The notes below the pieces were generated by a model. The model saw nothing but the letters and a program-made list of their open reading frames with translations, did not search any database and had not been told where the DNA came from. Positions 7,138 through 15,959 of a DNA stretch of 30,951 nt are shown piece after piece. A program made the position numbers and the translations under genes. Numbering within the stretch: the stretch's first letter is position 1; every line of letters begins with the position of its first letter. Source of the DNA: JAULUH01 sp032111745 (GTDB lineage Bacteria > Chloroflexota > Anaerolineae > JAAEKA01); contig JAULUH010000333.1 in assembly GCA_032111745.1 (NCBI GenBank), positions 1-30,951 on the forward strand, written 5' to 3'.

Positions 7138-7196
7138 TAGGGGCATCAATGAAGGGACGTGGCGGCCGCCGCCACGTCCCTTCATTGATGCCCCTA
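7138..7196. terminator. Bidirectional hairpin between panD and eno (28-bp perfect arms)
   Basis: The arms 7138-7165 and 7169-7196 are exact reverse complements around the 3-nt loop CCG. The hairpin is centred between two convergent genes, 31 bp after the panD stop and 11 bp after the eno stop on the other strand. Neither side has a U-tract, so termination may depend on the very stable stem alone. Confidence 0.7.
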
Positions 7197-7207
7197 GTAT
7201 GCGTGAG

Positions 7208-8497
7208 CTAGCGTTGGACGCGGTAGGCTTTCATGCCGGCGAATACGGCGTTATCGCCCAGGTCCTCTTCGATGCGCAGGAGCTGGTTGTACTTGGCGAT
7301 GCGGTCCGAGCGGGCGGGCGCCCCGGTCTTGATCTGGCCGGTGTTGAAGGCCACCACCAGGTCGGCGATGGTAGCATCCTCGCTCTCACCGGAGCGGTGG
7401 GAGACGACGGCGGTCCAGCCAGCCTGCTGGCTCATGGCGATGGCGGCAATAGACTCGGTGAGGGTCCCGATCTGGTTGACCTTGCAGAGCAGGGAGTTGC
7501 AGGCTTTCTCCTGGATGGCTCGCTCGATGCGCTGCACGTTGGTCACTAGCAGGTCATCGCCCACCAGCTGCACGCGGGAGCCCAGCTTGCTGTACAGCAG
7601 CTTCCAGCCGTTCCAGTCGTCCTCGGCCATGCCGTCCTCGAGGCTGATGATGGGGAAGCGGCTGCTCCAGTCTACCCACAGCTCGGCCAGCTCCTCGCTG
7701 GTGAGCTCACGGCCCTCGATCTCCAGCTTGTAGCGGCCGGTGTCCTTGTCGTAGAGCTCGCTGACCGCCGGATCCAGGGCCAGCCACACGTCCTCGCCCG
7801 GGCGGTAGCCGGCCTTCTCGATGGCCTTCAGGATCATCTCGACGGCCTTGACGTTGCTACCCAGGGCCGGCGCGAAGCCGCCCTCGTCGCCCACGTTGGT
7901 GCTGTAGCCGGCGTCGTGCAGGACCTTTTTGAGGCTGTGATAGATCTCGGCACCCCAGCGCAGGCACTCGCCGAAGCTGGAGGCGCCGGCCGGCATCACC
8001 ATGAACTCCTGAAAGTCGGTGCTACCGGCGGCGTGCTTGCCGCCGTTCATGATGTTGAGCATGGGGACGGGCAGGGTGCGGCCCGACACGCCACCCAGGT
8101 AGCGGTAGAGGGGCATCTCCAGAGCCGCGGCCGCAGCCTTGGCTACGGCGAGGGACACGGACAGGATGGCGTTGGCGCCCAGGCGGCCCTTGTTGGGGGT
8201 GCCGTCCAGGCCGATCAGGAACTCGTCGATGCCGACCTGGTCGGTAGCATCCCAGCCGATCAGCTCGTCGGCGATGGTGCCGTTGACGTTCTCCACGGCC
8301 TTGAGCACGCCCTTGCCGCCATAGCGCTGCTTGTCGCCGTCCCGCAGCTCCACGGCCTCGTGCACGCCGGTGGAGGCGCCCGAGGGTATGATGGCCCGGC
8401 CCACGGCGCCGCTCATCAGCTCGACCTCCGCCTCGACCGTGGGGTTGCCCCGGGAGTCCAGGACCTCGCGGGCGGTGATGTTCTCGATGATGGTCAT
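7208..8497 (-). CDS. eno: Enolase (phosphopyruvate hydratase)
   Basis: The 429-aa protein catalyses 2-phosphoglycerate to phosphoenolpyruvate in glycolysis and gluconeogenesis. Family hallmarks are EVLDSRGNPTVEAEV (residues 11-25), the mobile loop IPSGASTGVHEAVELRD (37-53), LPVPMLNIMNGGKHA (142-156), LEDGMAEDDW with a metal-binding acidic pair, and the C-terminal SHRSGESEDATIADLVV signature carrying the catalytic His and Arg-Ser. Length is standard. It is the last gene of a minus-strand run and begins 21 bp after the upstream DRTGG gene; AAAGGAGA precedes the ATG. The run links lower glycolysis to the acetyl-CoA/acetate node encoded just upstream. Confidence 0.97.
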   Translation of the reverse strand: MTIIENITAREVLDSRGNPTVEAEVELMSGAVGRAIIPSGASTGVHEAVELRDGDKQRYGGKGVLKAVENVNGTIADELIGWDATDQVGIDEFLIGLDGTPNKGRLGANAILSVSLAVAKAAAAALEMPLYRYLGGVSGRTLPVPMLNIMNGGKHAAGSTDFQEFMVMPAGASSFGECLRWGAEIYHSLKKVLHDAGYSTNVGDEGGFAPALGSNVKAVEMILKAIEKAGYRPGEDVWLALDPAVSELYDKDTGRYKLEIEGRELTSEELAELWVDWSSRFPIISLEDGMAEDDWNGWKLLYSKLGSRVQLVGDDLLVTNVQRIERAIQEKACNSLLCKVNQIGTLTESIAAIAMSQQAGWTAVVSHRSGESEDATIADLVVAFNTGQIKTGAPARSDRIAKYNQLLRIEEDLGDNAVFAGMKAYRVQR

Positions 8498-8518
8498 GTT
8501 TGCTCTCCTTTGGTTGCG

Positions 8519-9604
8519 TTAGTTCTGCAGTCCCAACATCTGGTACAGCCGGTCGAAGTCGAAGCGCTCGGCCAGCATCTTGTTGAAGCTCTCGATCTTG
8601 GCCCGCTGCAGGAAGCGGCTGCGGCCGAAATAGCTGTCGGCGATCTCGATGGCCGACAGGGTGTCCTGGGGAGCCAGGAGCACGGCGACGCCGGTCTCCT
8701 CGGCCCGGGCCAGGATGGCGCCGCTGGGGTGCAGGTTGCCAGTGAGGATCAGGCACTTGGTGGAGGTCTCCAGGGCTGCCGACTGGATGTCGGAGCGGTC
8801 GCCGCCGGTGATGACCGCCTTGTTGGCCCGGCTGCGGAAGTAGCGCAGGGCCTGATCGACGCCCATGGCGCCGACCATCAGGGTCTCCACCAGCTCGTCG
8901 CGCTTGTCGGCCCGGACGAGGATCTCAGCACCCAGGCCGTCGGCCAGCTCGCCCACGGTGGTGGCTTGGAGGAGCCGCTGCCGTGGTAGCACGGCAAACA
9001 CCGGGATGCCCTTGTTTTCCAGGTAGCTGCGCAGCGTGCTCTCGGCAAACTCCATGTGGATCGAGGGGACGGTGTTGACCACCACCCCGCCCAGCGTGTC
9101 ACTCAGGCGCTTCTGGGCGGCCAGGAAGTGGTCCACGGAGCGGGCATCGTCGTAGCGAATCACGGCCAGGGCTTTGGCGCCGGCGCCGGCCTCCGTGGCG
9201 ATGCGGGCCAGGTCCGGCGGGGCCAGGTCGACGACGTAGCCCTCGCGCAGGTTGCTGGCGCCCTCCATGATGACCACGTCGTGGTTGTCGCGCACGACGC
9301 GGTAGGCCTGGCGTAGGTGCTGGTCGAACTCGGCCGGGTCTCCGCCGGACAGCAGGGCCTGGATGCGCTGGCCGGTCAGCTGGACCGGGGCCAGGACCTC
9401 CAGCGGCTCAGGCAGCTCCAGCACTTCCTTCATGAAGATCACGTCCTCGTCGTAGGGCTGCCCGGCCTGCAGGGCGGCGCCGATGTTCACCGGCTTCATG
9501 TAGCCGACACTGTAGCCGTCGTCGCGCAGGCGCAGGCCCAGGCCGATACAGACAGCCGTCTTGCCGGAGTAGGTCTCCGTCGACAGGACATAAAGTGTTG
9601 CCAT
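8519..9604 (-). CDS. BioD-like P-loop plus DRTGG domain protein (phosphotransacetylase N-terminal-like)
   Basis: This 361-aa protein resembles the N-terminal regulatory half of long Pta enzymes but lacks the catalytic phosphotransacetylase domain. Residues 8-17 (STETYSGKTA) form a dethiobiotin-synthetase-like P-loop with Lys15 and Thr16. MKPVNIG (about 36-42) and VVIMEGASNLREGYVVDLA (about 110-128) are further BioD-like motifs. Residues about 205-315 match a DRTGG domain (TTVGELADGLGAEILV; VITGGDRSDIQSAALE; CLILTGNLHPSGAI). The substrate and role are unknown. Its position directly after the ADP-forming acetyl-CoA synthetase gene, with a 46-bp gap, and before eno suggests a regulatory or sensing task in acetyl-CoA/acetate metabolism; that is an inference. 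The protein is complete and the P-loop intact. Confidence 0.85.
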   Translation of the reverse strand: MATLYVLSTETYSGKTAVCIGLGLRLRDDGYSVGYMKPVNIGAALQAGQPYDEDVIFMKEVLELPEPLEVLAPVQLTGQRIQALLSGGDPAEFDQHLRQAYRVVRDNHDVVIMEGASNLREGYVVDLAPPDLARIATEAGAGAKALAVIRYDDARSVDHFLAAQKRLSDTLGGVVVNTVPSIHMEFAESTLRSYLENKGIPVFAVLPRQRLLQATTVGELADGLGAEILVRADKRDELVETLMVGAMGVDQALRYFRSRANKAVITGGDRSDIQSAALETSTKCLILTGNLHPSGAILARAEETGVAVLLAPQDTLSAIEIADSYFGRSRFLQRAKIESFNKMLAERFDFDRLYQMLGLQN

Positions 9605-9650
9605 AGTGGTCCTCTTGCCTAAGATACCCGGTGGATCGGATAGCTAAGTG

Positions 9651-11783
9651 CTACTTCAGCACCAGTCGCATGTCGATGCCCAGCACGCCCTTACCCTGTT
9701 CGTAGACCATCAGCGGGTTGATGTCCAGCTCGACGATCTCCGGAAAGTCGGTGACCAGCTGGCTGAGCCGCAGGATGACGTCCACAATGGCGTCCATGTC
9801 GCTGGGGGGCTCCCCGCGCACGCCGCGCAGCAGCGGGTAGGCCCGGATCTCGCTTAGCATCTCGGCGGCCTCACGGCGGCCCACCGGGGCTACCCGGAAG
9901 GTGACGTCCTTGAGGGCCTCCACATAGATGCCGCCGAGGCCGAACACCAGCAGGGGGCCGAATTGGGGATCCCGGTTCACGCCCAGCAGCACTTCCTTGC
10001 CCCCCTTGACCTGCTGCTGCACCAGGCAGCCCCAGATCTCAGCCGAAGGCTGGTAGCGCTGGGCTCGATAGATCATCAAGTCGAAGGTGTCGCGCACCTG
10101 CTCGGCGGACTGCAGATTGAGCTTGACGCCGCCGATGTCGGTCTTGTGCAGGATGTCGGGCGACGTGATCTTCATCACCACGGGATAGCCGATATCGTCA
10201 GCTGCAGCGACGGCCTCGTCGGCGGTCCGGGCCAGGATGGACCTGGGGTAGGGGATGCCGTAGGCTTCCTGCACGGCCCGGGCCTCGGCGTCGCCCATGG
10301 TCAGGCGGCCGTCGGCCCGCACTTTGGCGAAGACCGCGGCCACGGCCTCCTGGTCAACGTCGAAGTGCTCGTACGAGGGAAGGGGGCGCTCCTGCCACTC
10401 GCGCTGCCGCACCATGGCGGCGAGGGCGGCCACGGCGCGCTCGGGCACGGGATAGTTGGGCAGGCCGGCCTGGCGCAGGATGCGCTCGCCCTCGGCGATG
10501 GTCTGCTTGCCCATGAAGGCGGTGAGGATCGGCTTGCCGGTGCGCCGGGACACCTCGGCCACGGCCTCGGCGGTCTTCTTGATCTGAGTCATGATCTGGG
10601 GGGTCAGCACGACGATGATGGCGCCCACGTTGGGATCGTCGGCCACCAGGTTGACGGCCAGGGCATAGCGGTCGGCCATGGCATCGCCCAGGACATCGAC
10701 CGGGTTCAGGGCGCTGGCGGCGGCTGGCAGGCCGGCGCGCAGCTTGTTTTGGGTCTCGGGGGCCAGGGGGGCCAACTTGAGGCCAGCCCGCTCCAGCGCG
10801 TCGGTGGCCATGATGCCGGGGCCACCGGCGTTGGTCACCACGGCCACGTCGCTGTTGGCCGGCAGGGGCTGGTTGGCGAAGGCCACGGCCTGGTCGAAGA
10901 GGTCTTGCACCGAGCCGGCGCGCAGCACGCCGGCCTGGCGGAAGGCGGCCTCATAGGCTCGCTCGGAGCCGGCCAGGGTGCCGGTGTGGCTGGAGACGGC
11001 ACGGCTACCGGCCTGGGTGGTGCCGGACTTGATGGCGATGAAAGGGGTGTGCTTGGTGACCCGTTGGGCGACCTCGATGAAACGGGCGCCGTTGGTGATG
11101 CCCTCCAGGTAGGCCGTGATCACCCGGCTCTTGGGGTCGTGGCCCCAGGCCTCCAGGAAGTCGATTTCGTTCAGGTCGGCCTTGTTGCCGAGGCTGACGA
11201 AGCGGCTGAAGCCGATGTCGTCGGCCAGGGCCATGTCCAGGATGCTGGTGCAGAGGGCGCCGGACTGGGACATGAAGGCGATCTGGCCCTGGTCGGGCAT
11301 GCCCAGGGCGAAGCTGGCCTGCAGCGGGGTGTAGGTGTCGATGATGCCCAGGCAATTGGGCCCGATCATGCGCATGCCGTTGGCCTTGACAATGGCGATG
11401 AGTTCCTTCTCCATTGCCATGCCTTCGGGCCCGACCTCACGGAAGCCGGCGGTGATGACGATGATCCCCTTGACCCCCTTTTGGGCGGCCTCGTTGAGCA
11501 CCGAAGCCACGGCCTTGGAGGGGACGACCACCACGGCCAGGTCGACGGGATCAGGCACGGCCAGCACGCTGGGGTAGGCTTTGTGGCCGAGGATCTCGTC
11601 CGCCTTGGGATTGATGGGGTAGATGCCACCCTGAAAGCCGTGCTCGACGACGTTGTAGACGACGGCGTGGCCGAGCTTGGTGGGGTCCTGGCTGGCGCCG
11701 ACGATGGCGACGGAGCGCGGCGCGAAGATGGCGTCCATCTCGTCTGGCGATTGGGATGGCGGCTTGGTTTGGGAATTTGACAT
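9651..11783 (-). CDS. ADP-forming acetate-CoA ligase (acetyl-CoA synthetase), fused alpha-beta subunits
   Basis: The enzyme interconverts acetyl-CoA + ADP + Pi and acetate + CoA + ATP, an energy-conserving step common in archaea and Chloroflexota-like bacteria. Visible domains are a CoA-binding Rossmann domain (FAPRSVAIVGASQDPTKLG, residues 20-38; YPINPKADEILG), two succinyl-CoA-ligase-like domains (MIGPNCLGI, 139-147; AFMSQSGAL, 169-177; VSLGNKADLNEIDFL, 196-210), the phospho-histidine site SSHTGTLAG with H266, and a C-terminal ATP-grasp module (YPVVMKITSPDILHKTDIGG; LQQQVKGGKEVLLGVNRDPQFG, split over adjacent segments). At 710 aa it is the usual fused form. The frame continues to 11933, but ATG 11783 is chosen because the extra 50 residues look non-protein-like; no strong ribosome-binding site supports it. 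It heads the run towards eno. Confidence 0.9.
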   Translation of the reverse strand: MSNSQTKPPSQSPDEMDAIFAPRSVAIVGASQDPTKLGHAVVYNVVEHGFQGGIYPINPKADEILGHKAYPSVLAVPDPVDLAVVVVPSKAVASVLNEAAQKGVKGIIVITAGFREVGPEGMAMEKELIAIVKANGMRMIGPNCLGIIDTYTPLQASFALGMPDQGQIAFMSQSGALCTSILDMALADDIGFSRFVSLGNKADLNEIDFLEAWGHDPKSRVITAYLEGITNGARFIEVAQRVTKHTPFIAIKSGTTQAGSRAVSSHTGTLAGSERAYEAAFRQAGVLRAGSVQDLFDQAVAFANQPLPANSDVAVVTNAGGPGIMATDALERAGLKLAPLAPETQNKLRAGLPAAASALNPVDVLGDAMADRYALAVNLVADDPNVGAIIVVLTPQIMTQIKKTAEAVAEVSRRTGKPILTAFMGKQTIAEGERILRQAGLPNYPVPERAVAALAAMVRQREWQERPLPSYEHFDVDQEAVAAVFAKVRADGRLTMGDAEARAVQEAYGIPYPRSILARTADEAVAAADDIGYPVVMKITSPDILHKTDIGGVKLNLQSAEQVRDTFDLMIYRAQRYQPSAEIWGCLVQQQVKGGKEVLLGVNRDPQFGPLLVFGLGGIYVEALKDVTFRVAPVGRREAAEMLSEIRAYPLLRGVRGEPPSDMDAIVDVILRLSQLVTDFPEIVELDINPLMVYEQGKGVLGIDMRLVLK

Positions 11784-12082
11784 AAAATGACCAAGGGAGC
11801 GGGCGGAGTCACATGGTTTAGGGACGGCTGGCAGGCCGGGCGCACAGGGGCGTGCGGGCATGCAGTAGGCATGATACCGCAAGACCAGGTGGATGGCAAA
11901 GATTGGGGGGCCGGGAGCGAGGGTTGGGCACAACTTCGCGGCACGGATTCCGGAGCTTACCGCAGAGGCGCAGAGGACGCAGAGGGGGACTTTGGACCAG
12001 AGAAGCCGGAGCGGAAGAAAGCGTAAGGGCGAAGGTCAATACGAAGGACTCTTGAGACGGCCTGACAACGTAAGGCGGATCA
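11784..12082. other. Divergent intergenic region upstream of acd and the cysteine desulfurase operon
   Basis: About 300 bp without a supported gene. It contains one copy of the interspersed repeat (11958-12012). It must hold the acd promoter on the minus strand, for which I see no confident -35/-10 pair. Confidence 0.6.
11958..12012 (+). repeat. Interspersed intergenic repeat, copy 3
   Basis: TACCGCAGAGGCGCAGAGGA opens the unit, followed by CGCAGAGGGGGA and, after a short spacer, GGACCAGAGAAGCCGGAG. It matches the copies near 4627, 4694 and 15960 in both the core and the GGAxCxGAGGAGCC-like tail. Confidence 0.7.
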
Positions 12083-12111
12083 TTGACATGGTAGGTGTGG
12101 GGTGCTAGAAT
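12083..12111 (+). promoter_or_regulatory. Promoter of the cysteine desulfurase-mnmA operon
   Basis: A consensus TTGACA (12083-12088), a 17-bp spacer and TAGAAT (12106-12111) preceded by TGC (a partial extended -10) lie 27 bp upstream of the start codon. Confidence 0.85.
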
Positions 12112-12138
12112 TTCAGCACGGCTAGAGGAGCCTGGAGT

Positions 12139-13308
12139 ATGACTGAGACGATCTATATGGATTTTGCGGCCACGACGCCGGTGCGTCCGGAGGTAGTGGA
12201 GGCGATGCTGCCCTATTTCGGCGAGCATTACGGCAATCCCAGCAGCCTGCACCGGCTCGGCCGCGAGACGGGCAAAGCGCTGCGGGCGGCCCATGAGCGG
12301 CTGGCCGGCGTTTTGGGCTGCCTGCCTAACGAGATCATCGTCACCAGCGGCGGCACCGAGGCCGACAATCTGGCGCTGCGCGGGGTGGCGTTGGCGCAAC
12401 GCCACCGCGGCAAGGGCAACCATATCGTGGTGGGGGCGGCGGAGCACAAGGGTATTCTGGAGACTGCGCACCAGCTGGCCACCTATTACGGTTTCGAGGT
12501 GACGGAGGTGGCGGTGGACCGTGCCGGGCGAATTGAGCCGGCGGCGCTGGCGGCGGCGCTGCGGCCGGTCACGGTGGTGGCCAGCATCATGGCTGCGAAC
12601 AACGAGGTGGGCACCGTGCAGCCGCTGGCCGAGCTGAGTGCGGTGTGCCGGGAGCGCGGGGTGCCCTTGCACTCGGACGCGGTGCAGGCATCTACCACTC
12701 TATCGCTCGACGTGGACCAGCTGGGGGTGGACCTGATGTCCCTGGGCGCGCACAAGTTCTACGGCCCCAAGGGGATTGGCCTGTTGTATGTGCGGCGGGG
12801 CGTGCCGCTGTTGCCTGCGATTACCGGCGGTAGCCAGGAGGGCAAGAAGCGCGCCGGCACCGAGAACGTGCCCTACATCGTGGGCATGACGGAGGCCCTG
12901 GCCCTGGCCCAGGCCGGGCGCGTGGTGGAGAGCCGGCGGCTGGCCGCGCTGCGCGATCGCCTGATCGACGGCGTGCTGGGGGCCGTGACCGATAGCTATC
13001 TCACCGGCCACCGCACGGAGCGCCTGGCCAACCATGCCAGCTTCATCGTGCGCGGGGTCGAGGCGGAGGGGATGTTGATCGGGCTGGACATGGCCGGCAT
13101 CTGCGCCAGTAGCGGGTCGGCCTGCACCAGCGGCGCGCAGGAGCCCAGCCACGTGCTGACGGCCATGGGCATCAGCCGCCAGGACGCGGTGGGCCATCTG
13201 CGCCTGAGCCTGGGGCATAGCACGACCGAGGCGCACGTCGAGCGCGTGCTGGCGGTGTTGCCGCCCCTGGTAGCCCGCCTTCGTCAGCTGTCGCCGTTCC
13301 AGGCCTGA
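12139..13308 (+). CDS. Cysteine desulfurase (NifS/IscS-like class V aminotransferase fold)
   Basis: The 389-aa PLP enzyme takes sulfur from L-cysteine as an enzyme-bound persulfide for iron-sulfur clusters and tRNA thiolation. It opens IYMDFAATTPVRPEV. Cofactor-binding residues are visible as SGGTEADNLAL (70-80), AAEHKGILE with H103, HSDAVQ with D180 and Q183, and the Schiff-base lysine K206 in LGAHKFYGPKG. The catalytic cysteine is C329 in the loop SSGSACTSGAQEPSHVL, the group I (IscS/NifS) arrangement. AGAGGAG at 12124-12130 supports the start. MnmA follows after 12 bp, so the main partner here is probably MnmA as sulfur acceptor. A direct role in iron-sulfur cluster assembly is possible, but no iscU or sufU is nearby. 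Confidence 0.95.
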   Translation: MTETIYMDFAATTPVRPEVVEAMLPYFGEHYGNPSSLHRLGRETGKALRAAHERLAGVLGCLPNEIIVTSGGTEADNLALRGVALAQRHRGKGNHIVVGAAEHKGILETAHQLATYYGFEVTEVAVDRAGRIEPAALAAALRPVTVVASIMAANNEVGTVQPLAELSAVCRERGVPLHSDAVQASTTLSLDVDQLGVDLMSLGAHKFYGPKGIGLLYVRRGVPLLPAITGGSQEGKKRAGTENVPYIVGMTEALALAQAGRVVESRRLAALRDRLIDGVLGAVTDSYLTGHRTERLANHASFIVRGVEAEGMLIGLDMAGICASSGSACTSGAQEPSHVLTAMGISRQDAVGHLRLSLGHSTTEAHVERVLAVLPPLVARLRQLSPFQA

Positions 13309-13320
13309 GCAGGTAGCGCT

Positions 13321-14466
13321 ATGGATGCTTTGCCCACGCCGGATCCGAGCACCGAGGCTCGCGCACCACGTACTGCACTGGAGGGCTCGCGGGTGGTGGT
13401 GGCGATGAGTGGCGGCGTTGATAGCTCCCTGGCCGCAGCGCTGCTGCAGGAACAGGGGGCCGAGGTTACGGGCGTGATGATGCGCCTGTGGTCGGAGACC
13501 GCGGCCGGCGAGGGCAGCAGCAACAAGTGCTGCTCCCTGGAGGCGGTGGACGACGCGCGGCGGGTGGCCGACCAGCTCCGCATCCCCTTCTACCTGATCA
13601 ATGTGGAGCGGCCCTTCAAGGAGCTGGTGGTGGATTTCACGGTCAGGGGCTACCTGGCCGGGGAGACACCCAACCCCTGCGTGCAGTGCAATCGCACCAT
13701 TCGCTTCGAGTACCTTTACAACTATGCCTTGAGCCTGGGGGCAGACGGCCTGGCGACAGGCCACTACGCCCGGGTGCGCCAGGGGCCTGAGCCTGGCGAG
13801 CAGGCCCGGCACCAACTGCTGCGGGGGGTGGACGAGGCCAAGGATCAGAGCTACGTGCTGCACGTGCTTACCCAGCACCACCTGGGCAGGGTCATGTTTC
13901 CAGTAGGCGCGCTGACCAAGGCGGAGGTGCGGCGGATGGCGGCGGAGCGCGGCCTGCCCGTGGCCGGCCGGCACGACAGCCAGGACCTGTGCTTCCTGGC
14001 CGATGGTGACTATCGCCGTTTTCTGCGCGACTGGTCACCCGCCGGCGCGATCCAGCCCGGCCCCATCGTCGATCGCCAGGGACGGGTGCTGGGCGAGCAC
14101 CAGGGGCTGCCCTTCTTTACAATCGGCCAGCGCAAGGGCCTCCGCATTGCCGGGGGCCAGCCCTTCTATGTGCTGGAGCTCCAGCCGGCGCAGAACGCGG
14201 TGGTGGTTGGCCCGGCGGAGGCGCTAGGCGGCGAGGAGCTCACGGCACGGCAGGTCAACTGGATCGCCGGCCATCCGCCACCCGCGGGCAAGATGGCGCA
14301 AGTCAAGATTCGCTATCGGGCCGTGCCCACTCCCGCCATGGTCACGCCCCTAGCCGGCGACCGGGTGCACGTGCGTTTTGACCGGCCGTTGCGTGATATC
14401 ACACCGGGACAGAGCGCTGTGTTCTACGACGGTGAGGTGTGTCTCGGCGGCGGGGTCATCGAGTGA
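13321..14466 (+). CDS. mnmA: tRNA-specific 2-thiouridylase MnmA
   Basis: The 381-aa enzyme adenylates and thiolates U34 of tRNA-Lys, -Glu and -Gln, using sulfur relayed from a cysteine desulfurase. The PP-loop is AMSGGVDSSLAAALL (28-42). The two catalytic cysteines are C120 in the NPCVQCN motif and C224 in SQDLCFL. Other hallmarks are ATGHYARV (145-152), DEAKDQSYVLHVL (171-183) and FFTIGQRKGL. The C-terminal beta-barrel ends GQSAVFYDGEVCLGGGVIE. The N-terminus has about 20 residues before the PP-loop strand, slightly longer than in E. coli. The 12-bp spacing behind the desulfurase gene means the two proteins of one sulfur-transfer reaction are made together. Confidence 0.96.
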   Translation: MDALPTPDPSTEARAPRTALEGSRVVVAMSGGVDSSLAAALLQEQGAEVTGVMMRLWSETAAGEGSSNKCCSLEAVDDARRVADQLRIPFYLINVERPFKELVVDFTVRGYLAGETPNPCVQCNRTIRFEYLYNYALSLGADGLATGHYARVRQGPEPGEQARHQLLRGVDEAKDQSYVLHVLTQHHLGRVMFPVGALTKAEVRRMAAERGLPVAGRHDSQDLCFLADGDYRRFLRDWSPAGAIQPGPIVDRQGRVLGEHQGLPFFTIGQRKGLRIAGGQPFYVLELQPAQNAVVVGPAEALGGEELTARQVNWIAGHPPPAGKMAQVKIRYRAVPTPAMVTPLAGDRVHVRFDRPLRDITPGQSAVFYDGEVCLGGGVIE

Positions 14467-14468
14467 CT

Positions 14469-14520
14469 GGAACCTGGCCTCGAACTTGCCGCGACTGGCC
14501 GCATCTAATGCCCAGGTTCC
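14469..14520 (+). terminator. Possible terminator or leader stem after mnmA
   Basis: GGAACCTGG (14469-14477) and CCAGGTTCC (14512-14520) are perfect 9-bp complements with a 34-nt loop, starting 3 bp after the mnmA stop. The following GTGTTTAAC is only weakly T-rich. The large loop lowers confidence. Confidence 0.35.
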
Positions 14521-14637
14521 GTGTTTAACAAGTGTCAGCCATGGCCCCCGGGGTAGGGCTGCCACTGGCATGATCAATCAAACAGGAATACGGACTGCTC
14601 CCCCCTGCGGACCGCAGCACGTTCGGAGGATTTTGTG

Positions 14638-15894
14638 ATGCATCAAAACGGTGCGAAGCCACGCGTCGTCATCACCGGAATCGGCGCCATAACCCCTCTC
14701 GCGCACACCTGGCCTGAGACCTGGCAGGCGCTGCTGGCTGGCCGCTCGGCGGGCCAGCGGATCACGCATTTCGATGCCACGGATTATCCCACCCAGATTG
14801 CAGCCTCGGTGAAGGGCTTCGATCCGGGGAAGTACATGGATATCAAGGAAGCCAGGCGTGTCGGCGCCGTGACCCACTTTGCCCTGGTAGCGGCCCAGGA
14901 GGCGGCGGCCAATGCCGGCGTCGACCTGGCCGCGGAGGATCGCGACCGGGTGGGCCTGGAGGTGGGCAGTGCCTTTGGTGCCCTGGACATCATGGAGGCG
15001 CAGGTGCTGGTGCTGCACGAGGGGGGCGTGCGGCGGATCAAGCCGACGGTGGCGCCGGCAGTGCTGATCAGCACCTCGGCCTGCTTCGTGTCGATCCAGC
15101 TGGGCATCACCGGCCCGGTGGGGTCGCAGGCGACGGCCTGCGCCACGGGCGTCACCTCCATCGGGGAGGCGGCGCGGCGGCTGCAGTTTGGCGAGGTCGA
15201 CATGATGATCGCCGGCGGTACCGACGCCTTCCAAACACCGCTGCTGATGGCCTCGTTCAGCCGGCTGGGCGCCATGTCCACCCGCAACGACGAGCCTGAG
15301 ACCGCATGCCGGCCCTTCTGCAACACCCGTGACGGCCTGTTGATGGGCGAGGGGGCGGTGATGATGGTGTTGGAGACTCTGGAGCACGCGCAGGCTCGTG
15401 GGGCCAGTATTCTGGCCGAGATTGTGGGCTACAGCATGACCTCGGACGCCTTCCACCTGGCCGCGCCCGATCCATCGGGGCGGGGAGCGGCCAGGGCCAT
15501 GAGCCTGGCCATGCGGCAGGCCGGCGTGGTGGGCGAGGATGTGGACTACATCGCGGCGCATGGCACCGGAACCCGGCTGAACGACGGCTCGGAGACCGCG
15601 GCGATCAAGATGGCCCTGGGCGAGGCGGCCTACGACACCCGCATCAGCTCTCCCAAGTCCATGGTGGGCCACATGATGGGTGCGGCGGGCGCGATCTCGG
15701 CGGCGGCCCTGGTGGGCGCCATCCAGGACGGCATGGTGCCTCCGACCATCAACTACCACGAGCGCGATCCGGAGTGCGATCTGAACTACGTGCCCAACGT
15801 GGCCGAGGCGCGGCAGGTGGACGTGGCAATGGCCAACGCGTTCGGCTTCGGTGGCCAGAACAGCAGCATCGTGATCCGGCGCTTCGTGCCTTAG
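14638..15894 (+). CDS. fabF: 3-oxoacyl-ACP synthase II (KAS II, FabF type)
   Basis: The 418-aa condensing enzyme elongates acyl-ACP with malonyl-ACP in fatty-acid synthesis. It opens RVVITGIGAITPLAHTWPET. The Cys-His-His triad is present; counting from the ATG at 14638 it is C168 in ATACATG, H308 in AAHGTGTRLND and H345 in KSMVGHMMGAAG, with the conserved K340. The GGTDAF and GEGAVMMVLE motifs and the ending NAFGFGGQNSSIVI are typical. A GTG lies immediately before the ATG; GGAGGA at 14625-14630 spaces better to the ATG (7 nt). The 170-bp gap after mnmA and lack of other fab genes nearby suggest a separate unit. Long-chain KAS II is the best call; a specialised polyketide-type synthase is unlikely because no partner genes are adjacent. 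Confidence 0.94.
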   Translation: MHQNGAKPRVVITGIGAITPLAHTWPETWQALLAGRSAGQRITHFDATDYPTQIAASVKGFDPGKYMDIKEARRVGAVTHFALVAAQEAAANAGVDLAAEDRDRVGLEVGSAFGALDIMEAQVLVLHEGGVRRIKPTVAPAVLISTSACFVSIQLGITGPVGSQATACATGVTSIGEAARRLQFGEVDMMIAGGTDAFQTPLLMASFSRLGAMSTRNDEPETACRPFCNTRDGLLMGEGAVMMVLETLEHAQARGASILAEIVGYSMTSDAFHLAAPDPSGRGAARAMSLAMRQAGVVGEDVDYIAAHGTGTRLNDGSETAAIKMALGEAAYDTRISSPKSMVGHMMGAAGAISAAALVGAIQDGMVPPTINYHERDPECDLNYVPNVAEARQVDVAMANAFGFGGQNSSIVIRRFVP

Positions 15895-15959
15895 GGGTGC
15901 GCAGGGCCGGCATCGGCTGGGTCAAGACCCGACTACGGACGGACACGGACTCTGGAGGT

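Noticed and set aside
9963..11780. Plus-strand open frame of 605 codons opposite the ADP-forming acetyl-CoA synthetase gene
   Set aside because: Low-complexity Gly/His/Asp-rich translation without domains; the minus-strand gene is unambiguous.
12700..13974. Minus-strand open frame spanning the cysteine desulfurase and mnmA genes
   Set aside because: It crosses two well-defined plus-strand genes and its translation is compositionally biased.
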